Position numbers and translations under genes: made by a program
DNA from: Pseudopelobacter sp964601865
GTDB taxonomy: Bacteria; Desulfobacterota; Desulfuromonadia; Geobacterales; Pseudopelobacteraceae
Reading direction: 5' to 3'
DNA length: 11,720 nt
NCBI GenBank assembly: GCA_964601865.1
Contig: CAZRPI010000107.1
Coordinates: forward strand, 1-11,720
Notes under the pieces: model-generated
What the model was told of the DNA's origin: nothing
What the model saw: the letters and a program-made list of their open reading frames with translations, nothing else
The model's database searches: none
Part shown: one piece after another, positions 6,239-11,720 of the stretch
How positions within the stretch are numbered: the stretch's first letter is position 1
How the letters are laid out: every line of letters starts with the position of its first letter

Positions 6239-7491
6239 CACTCCTTTACCCTTACGATATCAGCGCCCAGATTGGACAGTTTCTTTTCGATGGACTCATA
6301 GCCGCGATCCAGATGGTAGATCCTCGAAATCTCGGTAGTATTCTCGGCCGCCAGACCGGCGAGGATCAGAGAAGCCGAGGCGCGCAAATCGGTTGCCATC
6401 ACCGGCGCTCCGGAGAGCTTCCTGACTCCCTTGACCGTAGCCACATTCCCCTCGATGACAATATCCGCTCCGAAACGAAGCAGTTCCGCCACGTGCATGA
6501 AGCGGTTCTCGAAGATGTTCTCGGAGATGACGCTGGCGCCATCGGCCTTGCACATGAGCGCCATGAACTGCGCCTGCATGTCCGTTGGAAAGCCTGGATA
6601 GGGCCTGGTCTTGATGTTGACACTCCTGATCTTCTTCGGACCCTTCACCTGCACCACATTGTCGCGATTGGTAATCTCGACACCGGCATCCTGGAGCTTG
6701 AACACCAGGGCATCCAGGTGTTCCAGTTTCATCCCACTGATACAGATATCACCCCCCGTGATGGCTGCGGCGATCATGAAGGTACCGGCTTCGATCCGAT
6801 CCGGCATGATTTCGTAACTGACCGGCGCAAGCTCCGAAACACCTGTGATTCTGATGGTATCGGTACCCGCCCCTTCGATCCGCGCCCCCATACGGTTGAG
6901 GATGGTGGCCAGATCAATAATCTCCGGTTCGCGGGCGGCGTTTTCAAGAATTGTCTCGCCTTTGGCGGTTGCCGCCGCCATCATCAGGTGTTCGGTGCCG
7001 CCAACGGTGGAGATGTCGAAGTTGATACGGGCGCCTTTGAGCCGCCTGACCTTGGCAGCTACATAGCCGTGCTCCAGAACGATGTCCGCGCCAAGGGCCT
7101 GGAGTCCCTTGAGATGCAGATTGATCGGTCGCGCGCCGATGGCGCAGCCTCCCGGCAGGGACACCCGTGCCTTTCCGAAGCGCGCCAGAAGGGGCCCCAG
7201 TACCAGCACCGATGCGCGCATGGTCTTTACCAGATCATAGGTAGCTTCATGACTGTTGACGCCGGATGTATCCACCGAGACCACATGTCCGTTGCCCTCA
7301 ACCCTAGCTCCAAGAGATTCCAGCACCTTGATGGTGGTATTGATATCGCGCAGAAAGGGGACATTATGTATTTCATTGACGCCCGAATTCAGAATGGTGG
7401 AAATCAGGATAGGCAGTGCGGCATTCTTTGAACCGCTTACCTGTACGTCCCCCTTAAGTTTTTTGCCGCCTCTTATGATGAGCTTGTCCAT
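6238..7491 (-). CDS. murA: UDP-N-acetylglucosamine 1-carboxyvinyltransferase (MurA)
   Basis: Cytoplasmic enzyme that transfers enolpyruvate from PEP to UDP-GlcNAc, the first committed step of peptidoglycan synthesis. 417 aa from the ATG at 7491, the usual length. Active-site residues are all present: Lys22 and Asn23 in SGSKNAALP, the mobile-loop Cys116 in LPGGCAIGARP (the residue alkylated by fosfomycin, so no Asp-type natural resistance), Asp304 in FPTDMQAQF and Arg396 in LDRGYES. An in-frame GTG at 7509 would add six residues but has no ribosome binding site and extends past the conserved MDKLIIRGG start, so the ATG is preferred, although its own GACGG-like site is weak. It is first in the gene set leading into hisGDCB, with a 90-nt spacer before hisG, and is divergent from the sensor kinase. 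Confidence 0.97.
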   Translation of the reverse strand: MDKLIIRGGKKLKGDVQVSGSKNAALPILISTILNSGVNEIHNVPFLRDINTTIKVLESLGARVEGNGHVVSVDTSGVNSHEATYDLVKTMRASVLVLGPLLARFGKARVSLPGGCAIGARPINLHLKGLQALGADIVLEHGYVAAKVRRLKGARINFDISTVGGTEHLMMAAATAKGETILENAAREPEIIDLATILNRMGARIEGAGTDTIRITGVSELAPVSYEIMPDRIEAGTFMIAAAITGGDICISGMKLEHLDALVFKLQDAGVEITNRDNVVQVKGPKKIRSVNIKTRPYPGFPTDMQAQFMALMCKADGASVISENIFENRFMHVAELLRFGADIVIEGNVATVKGVRKLSGAPVMATDLRASASLILAGLAAENTTEISRIYHLDRGYESIEKKLSNLGADIVRVKE

Positions 7492-7520
7492 ATCCGTCAC
7501 TTTCTTCACAAAAAATGTTA

Positions 7521-7549
7521 TTTATAACCCATGGTTCGGCTGTTGAAAA
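7521..7549 (-). promoter_or_regulatory. Candidate sigma-70 promoter for murA-hisGDCB
   Basis: On the minus strand TTTTCA (7549-7544) and TATAAA (7526-7521) are separated by 17 nt, matching four and five of six consensus positions. Transcription would begin near 7514, about 23 nt before the murA ATG. A 6-bp inverted repeat (AAGGGA 7548-7553 / TCCCTT 7561-7566) abuts the -35 box and could be an operator. No other promoter as good was seen between murA and hisB. Confidence 0.5.
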
Positions 7550-7587
7550 GGGAAATATGCTCCCTTCCTCCATCTTCCCGTGAGACC

Positions 7588-7611
7588 AGCCATTAGGAAG
7601 CTAAAATGGCT
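7588..7611. repeat. Inverted repeat upstream of the sensor kinase
   Basis: AGCCATT (7588-7594) is perfectly complementary in inverted orientation to AATGGCT (7605-7611) across a 10-nt interval. An alternative pairing uses TTAG/CTAA inside with a two-base bulge. It could be an operator or a hairpin. An extended -10-like TGCTAGACT follows at 7631-7639, so the repeat would overlap or abut the -35 region of a kinase promoter; no convincing -35 box was found. The remainder of 7492-7706 shows nothing further that I can name. Confidence 0.35.
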
Positions 7612-7706
7612 TCGTGAAACAGCAAAAACATGCTAGACTTCATTCTCATGAGTATTCAAGGTGTGTTTTTCCTGAAAGTCGCAACAGATCAACGCAGGAA
7701 TATTCG

Positions 7707-10556
7707 ATGACGCATACGTCGCTGAAAACGAAGCTAACCCTGTTACTTCCTCTGGCTATCTGCATTCTGTTTGCTCTGTTCGCCACTTTTCTGGCGCAGA
7801 CAGATTTTTCAGACATCGCAAATCATCTTCCCATTGCACAAGACCTGCTCCCTTCGACACGAAACCAGATGTCGTGTTTCATCGCGATCATCTGCTTTTC
7901 CCTGTTCCTGTTCCCGATATTGCGTCACCTGCTGACAAAAATAACCAGACCGCTTTTTGACTTTATTCACCATCTGGAACTTTTGCAATCGAAGAGTGGG
8001 AACGAGCTCTTGTATCATCCAACCGGACCCTGTGAAATTACCGGTATTAGCGACAATTTCAACGAGTTGATTGTATCCCTTGACAGCCAGCGCAAAGAAG
8101 CGAAAAAGTGGGAGCACTTTTACCGCACCATTGAGGAGCTATCTTCCGACATGGTATTCAGGCTCTCGCCCGACAACAAAAACATTCTCTTCGTATCTCC
8201 CCAGTGCATAAAAATGACGGGATATGCCCCGGAAGAATACTATCATGACGCCGGTCTGCTCGACCGCGTGATCCATCCCGATTTCCGGCAGACATGGCGG
8301 CGGCTTGCGTCTATTCCGGAACACCTTGGCGGTCAGGAGCCAACTCAGCTCGCCCTGGCGAACCGCCAGGGGCAAATGGTATGGGTCAATCTCATCCTCA
8401 ATCCGTTTTACGACGAAGCGGGGAATTATCAGGGCATACGTGGAAAATTCACCGACATCTCCCATATCAGGGAGAGCAGCCTGGCGCGTCAGGCAAGCGA
8501 TGAGGAGCTACGCCTTCAGAATGATTACCTGCTGGCGTTGCACGAGACTACGCTTGGTCTTATGGGCCGTCTTGAACTCCATAGCCTGCTTTCCGCCATT
8601 ATTGCCCGCGCCGCGGCGTTGATGAACACCGAGCACGGCTTTATCTATCTCCTGAACGAAACCAGGGATGAACTGGAAATAAAGGTGAAACTGGGGTACT
8701 TCGAGACCATTGAACACCATCCCTTGAAATACGGCGAGGGAATTGCCGGCCATATCTGGAAACAGGGTGTCGCCTGCGCCACTTCGGATTATCGCAACTG
8801 GACGAGCGGAAACAATGACATCACAAGCAATGAACTGAAGGCTACCGTGGGTGTACCGCTGACCTCCAACAGTGACGTAATCGGAGTTATCGGCCTCTCC
8901 TACGCCGGCGATGACAAACGGTTCGATGACCGGAAAATCAGACTTATGCAGCAGTTCGCCGAACTGGCATCCCTGGCTCTCGACAATGCCAGGCTTTACG
9001 ACAAGGCGAAAAGGGAACTGAATGAGAGAACCAGGGCCGAAGAGCAGCTGCGAAAGCTCTCCCACGCTGTCATGCAGAGTCCGCTGTCCATAATCATCAC
9101 CGACCTGCGGGGAGTAATCGAATTCGCCAACCCCCATGTGACCAGATTGACCGGTTATGAACCGGAGGAATTGCTGGGAAAAACCCCGAGTGTCCTAAAA
9201 TCCGGTTTAACCAGTGAAACCAAGTACAAGAAGATGTGGGACACTATCCTGGCCGGTGGCGAGTGGTGTGGTGAGATACAAAACCGCAAGAAAAACGGAC
9301 AGTTCTACTGGGAGAGAATGCTTATCTCACCGCTCCGGGACAATAACGGCACGATCACCCATTTCATGGCCATCAAGGAGGATATCGGGGACTTCAAGAT
9401 CATGGAAAACCAGCTGCGCCACGCCCAGAAAATGGAGGCAATCGGGCAATTGGCAGGCGGCATAGCACATGACTTCAACAACATTCTGACCGCGATTATT
9501 GGCTATACCAATATTCTGATGATCAAATTACCTGCTGATCATCCACTCAAGGCCACCTCGGAACAGATTCTGGCGGCAGCCGAACGCGGCGCAAACCTCA
9601 CCCAGGGACTCCTGACATTCAGCAGAAAGCAGGCAAGCAACCCCCTGCAGATCAATCTGAACATCATCATTGAACAGATCGGAAAACTTCTTCTCAGCCT
9701 GCTGGGAGAGAGCATAAATCTCGTCCTGCAACTGTCCAGTCGTCCCCTCTGGGTCATGGTTGACAGAATGCAGATGGAACAGGTATTGATAAACTTGGCG
9801 ACGAACGTTCGTGATGCCATGCCTGAAGGTGGTTCCATTGTCATCAAGACCGAGCGGGTGGAGATCGATTCCGAGCTGGCCTCAACCCACTGCATGGGAC
9901 AGAAGGGCCCCTGTGCACTGCTGACCGTATCCGACACCGGCCACGGTATGGACGAGGAGATGATCAAGAAAATATTCGATCCTTTTTATACCACCAAGGA
10001 AACCGGCAAGGGAACCGGCCTGGGCCTTTCAATAGTCTATGGCATCATCAAGAAACATAACGGCCATATTGTATGCGACAGCAAACCGGACAGGGGCACC
10101 GATTTTTGCATTTACATACCACTTCATGAAGAGATGAAAGCGCCTCAAGTGTCCGATTCGGCTACGTTGCCCTCTCAGGCTGCTCCGAATACGATTCTTC
10201 TGGCCGATCCCGATCAAATGAGCAGATCGTTTACCAGAAGTCTGCTGGAGGAGTTCGGATACTCGGTAATCGAGGCTGTCGATTCCGAAGCTGCGCTCAA
10301 ACTGCTGGTTGAACATCAAAACACAGTTCGTCTGGTTGTTTTGGATGAGGCAATTTCAGGTCCGAAGGCCATCAAGACTTTTCGTGAAATCAAAGCCAAC
10401 ATTCCTGCAGACCGCATTGTTCTTTGCTCCGATCCCAAAAACAGCACGGTCAGGCAACTTTTATCGCTCGAAAGCAAACTTAATTTTATTTCAAAGCCCT
10501 TTCTTCCCAAGGAATTGCTTATGAAAGTCAAAGAGGTAGTAACGGATGAAATCTGA
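7707..10556 (+). CDS. Membrane hybrid sensor histidine kinase, PAS-GAF-PAS-HisKA-HATPase-REC
   Basis: Predicted inner-membrane signal-transducing kinase of 949 aa. Helices at about 9-31 and 55-74 flank a very short periplasmic segment, so sensing is probably mainly cytoplasmic. Then: a HAMP-like linker (75-130); PAS1 (about 143-255, with SPQCIKMTGYAPEEY); a GAF domain (about 280-430, KYGEGIAGHIWKQG); PAS2 (about 452-565, NPHVTRLTGYEPEELLGKTP); a HisKA domain with phospho-acceptor His588 in GGIAHDFNNILTAIIGY; and a HATPase with N-box NLATNVRDAMP (Asn700), DTGHG (743-747) and GKGTGLGLSIV (767-777). A receiver follows at about 829-949 with Asp880, Ser908 and Lys930, but its acidic pocket reads ADPD instead of the usual DDE-type. 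Start: ATG at 7707 with AGGA upstream; a GTG at 7614 would add 31 polar residues before the first membrane helix. The gene overlaps the downstream response regulator by 11 nt, its likely partner. The ligand cannot be told from sequence. Confidence 0.93.
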   Translation: MTHTSLKTKLTLLLPLAICILFALFATFLAQTDFSDIANHLPIAQDLLPSTRNQMSCFIAIICFSLFLFPILRHLLTKITRPLFDFIHHLELLQSKSGNELLYHPTGPCEITGISDNFNELIVSLDSQRKEAKKWEHFYRTIEELSSDMVFRLSPDNKNILFVSPQCIKMTGYAPEEYYHDAGLLDRVIHPDFRQTWRRLASIPEHLGGQEPTQLALANRQGQMVWVNLILNPFYDEAGNYQGIRGKFTDISHIRESSLARQASDEELRLQNDYLLALHETTLGLMGRLELHSLLSAIIARAAALMNTEHGFIYLLNETRDELEIKVKLGYFETIEHHPLKYGEGIAGHIWKQGVACATSDYRNWTSGNNDITSNELKATVGVPLTSNSDVIGVIGLSYAGDDKRFDDRKIRLMQQFAELASLALDNARLYDKAKRELNERTRAEEQLRKLSHAVMQSPLSIIITDLRGVIEFANPHVTRLTGYEPEELLGKTPSVLKSGLTSETKYKKMWDTILAGGEWCGEIQNRKKNGQFYWERMLISPLRDNNGTITHFMAIKEDIGDFKIMENQLRHAQKMEAIGQLAGGIAHDFNNILTAIIGYTNILMIKLPADHPLKATSEQILAAAERGANLTQGLLTFSRKQASNPLQINLNIIIEQIGKLLLSLLGESINLVLQLSSRPLWVMVDRMQMEQVLINLATNVRDAMPEGGSIVIKTERVEIDSELASTHCMGQKGPCALLTVSDTGHGMDEEMIKKIFDPFYTTKETGKGTGLGLSIVYGIIKKHNGHIVCDSKPDRGTDFCIYIPLHEEMKAPQVSDSATLPSQAAPNTILLADPDQMSRSFTRSLLEEFGYSVIEAVDSEAALKLLVEHQNTVRLVVLDEAISGPKAIKTFREIKANIPADRIVLCSDPKNSTVRQLLSLESKLNFISKPFLPKELLMKVKEVVTDEI

Positions 10557-11649
10557 ATCACCCGGAAACGTTTTTATTGTAGATGACGACTGTTATGTTC
10601 TCGAAAGTGTGAGCATACTTCTGCGGGAAACCGGTTTCAACGTAACGCCCTTCAGCAATGGCCACGATGCCATCAGACGCTTCGTGACCGAACCGGTGGA
10701 CCTGGTTCTTACCGACATCAACATGCCGGGAATGACCGGCATCGAACTGCTTGAAAAAATCCGTTATCTCGACCGCGAAACTCCGGTTCTGCTTATGACC
10801 GCCTATGCGGATCTGGACACTGCCGTTCGGGCCATACAGAAGGGAGCGTTTGATTTCATCATCAAACCCTATCGTCCCCCCTACCTGATCCACGCAGTCG
10901 AAAAGGGGCTCAATTACAAGCGGCTGACAAATATTGAGAAAAATTACAAACGCGAACTTGAGAAAACCGTTGAGTTGAGAACATCGGAGTTGAATGACGC
11001 TCTCAGCCAGCTTACCAACATGAGCGTTGAAATTATTGAACGGCTCACGGCGGCGGCCGAATTACGTGATGAGGATACCGGCCTGCATATCACCAGAATA
11101 GGGAAATACGCCCAACGCCTTTCCATTCAGCTCGGGCTCCCGGAAACATTTACGGACACCATTGCAATAGCCAGCGCCATGCACGATGTGGGTAAAATCG
11201 GCATTCCGGATTCGATACTGCTCAAGCCAGGCTCCCTGACTCCGGAGGAATTCACCTGTATCAAACAGCACACCATCATTGGAGAAAAGATTCTACAGGG
11301 ATCATCACACGCCATGCTTCAGATGGGAGCGGTGATTGCGGCCACTCACCATGAACGATGGGACGGGACGGGATATCCGTACGGACTGACGGGAGAAGAG
11401 GTGCCCATGGAAGGCAGAATCGTCATGCTGGTCGATCAGTACGATGCTCTGCGCAACAGCCGGGTTTATAAGACAGGGTTCAGTCATGCCAAGACCAGGG
11501 ATATTCTGTTGAATGGAGACGGTCGTACCATGCCCCATCATTTTCAGCCGATTATTCTCGAGGCCTTCAGGGAAATCGAGGACGAATTTAACGAGATTTT
11601 CGAGACAAGCCTGCAGACATCCGGCTTACCGGGAAGTGACATCCAATAG
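10546..11649 (+). CDS. Response regulator, REC-HD-GYP cyclic-di-GMP phosphodiesterase (RpfG-like)
   Basis: Cytoplasmic response regulator of 367 aa whose output domain is predicted to hydrolyse cyclic-di-GMP. The receiver (about 8-120) is complete: acidic Asp13/Asp14, phospho-acceptor Asp57 in VLTDINMPG, Thr85 and Lys107 in IIKPY. A coiled-coil linker (about 121-165) leads to the HD-GYP domain: His180 in DTGLH, His213-Asp214 in MHDVGKIGIPDSI, His242 in KQHTIIGEKIL, His268-His269 then GTGYP (274-278), and Asp297 in VDQYDALR. All metal-ligand positions I know for the family appear occupied. A later motif usually reading HFDP is HFQP here (332-335). The ATG overlaps the kinase stop by 11 nt, with a GAGG site at 10533-10536 inside the kinase gene, so the two are probably co-translated partners. 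Lowering cyclic-di-GMP usually favours motility over biofilm; the specific output here is unknown. Confidence 0.93.
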   Translation: MKSESPGNVFIVDDDCYVLESVSILLRETGFNVTPFSNGHDAIRRFVTEPVDLVLTDINMPGMTGIELLEKIRYLDRETPVLLMTAYADLDTAVRAIQKGAFDFIIKPYRPPYLIHAVEKGLNYKRLTNIEKNYKRELEKTVELRTSELNDALSQLTNMSVEIIERLTAAAELRDEDTGLHITRIGKYAQRLSIQLGLPETFTDTIAIASAMHDVGKIGIPDSILLKPGSLTPEEFTCIKQHTIIGEKILQGSSHAMLQMGAVIAATHHERWDGTGYPYGLTGEEVPMEGRIVMLVDQYDALRNSRVYKTGFSHAKTRDILLNGDGRTMPHHFQPIILEAFREIEDEFNEIFETSLQTSGLPGSDIQ

Positions 11650-11654
11650 TCGAC

Positions 11655-11674
11655 CGCGTTTTTCATCAAACGCG
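11655..11674 (+). other. First hairpin after the HD-GYP gene
   Basis: CGCGTTT (11655-11661) pairs with AAACGCG (11668-11674) across a 6-nt loop, starting 5 nt after the stop codon. No T-run follows; it sits one base before the second, stronger hairpin and may assist termination or protect the 3' end. Confidence 0.5.
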
Positions 11675-11675
11675 C

Positions 11676-11720
11676 AGAGCCCGCATCATGTGTATTGATG
11701 CGGGCTCTGTTATTTATTCC
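11676..11720 (+). terminator. Rho-independent terminator of the kinase/HD-GYP unit
   Basis: A perfect 13-bp stem, AGAGCCCGCATCA (11676-11688) with TGATGCGGGCTCT (11696-11708), closes a 7-nt loop and is followed by the T-rich tail GTTATTTATT. The T-tract is interrupted but the stem is strong. On the minus strand no T-run follows the stem closely, so direction is probably plus. Confidence 0.85.

Noticed and set aside
5773..7431. 552-codon open frame on the plus strand
   Set aside because: It lies antisense to hisG and murA, crosses the heptad-repeat spacer, has no recognisable domain and reads like the complement of conserved coding sequence. High-GC codon use commonly leaves such antisense frames open.
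7492..7509. GTG start for murA adding six residues
   Set aside because: No ribosome site precedes it, and family members begin at the MDK-type start at 7491.
7614..7706. GTG start for the sensor kinase adding 31 residues
   Set aside because: The added segment is polar, sits before the first membrane helix and has no ribosome site, whereas the ATG at 7707 has AGGA upstream.
7492..7706. Sigma-54 promoter for the kinase
   Set aside because: No GG-N10-GC element with acceptable flanks was found; the TGGC near 7607 lacks a matching downstream element.
1..11720. CRISPR array, insertion sequence, tRNA or defence genes
   Set aside because: No spaced direct repeats, transposase, tRNA-like cloverleaf or defence domains were seen on either strand.

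Overview
The window holds nine protein-coding genes on GC-rich DNA. They look like part of a Gram-negative, probably deltaproteobacterial chromosome, most likely Geobacter/Desulfuromonadales-like. This is inferred from four things: a membrane pyrophosphatase, a short-form HisG in a murA-hisG-hisD-hisC-hisB order, a YbgF/CpoB-type protein with a lipobox, and a hybrid kinase paired with a REC-HD-GYP regulator. The taxon is a judgement from remembered gene order and protein style; no search was run.

Layout. Positions 1-1271 (minus strand) carry the N-terminal roughly 60% of a membrane-bound proton/sodium-pumping pyrophosphatase (hppA), cut by the window edge. A 248-nt AT-rich divergent intergenic region follows, then ybgF/cpoB at 1520-2350 (plus), a coiled-coil/TPR envelope protein. 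It converges on a minus-strand gene set that reads murA (7491-6238), hisG (6147-5509), hisD (5512-4220), hisC (4128-3076), hisB (3057-2470) and ends at a textbook intrinsic terminator (2456-2423). These genes cover the first committed step of peptidoglycan synthesis and four enzymes of histidine synthesis. hisH, hisA, hisF, hisI/E and hisZ are not in the window.

Divergent from murA, across 215 nt with a candidate murA promoter and an inverted repeat, is a plus-strand two-gene signalling unit. It consists of a membrane-anchored hybrid sensor kinase (PAS-GAF-PAS-HisKA-HATPase-REC, 7707-10556) overlapping by 11 nt a REC-HD-GYP response regulator, a predicted cyclic-di-GMP phosphodiesterase (10546-11649). 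The unit ends in two consecutive hairpins at 11655-11708.

Most of the window is ordinary core metabolism and signalling; I see no mobile element, CRISPR array, RNA gene or defence island. The least ordinary item is the short murA-hisG spacer (6148-6237). It is filled by a degenerate 7-nt-period repeat containing a perfect four-run G-quadruplex motif on the transcribed (mRNA-sense) strand, just upstream of a hisG start with no visible Shine-Dalgarno sequence. The hybrid kinase also has a receiver domain with a partly eroded acidic pocket.
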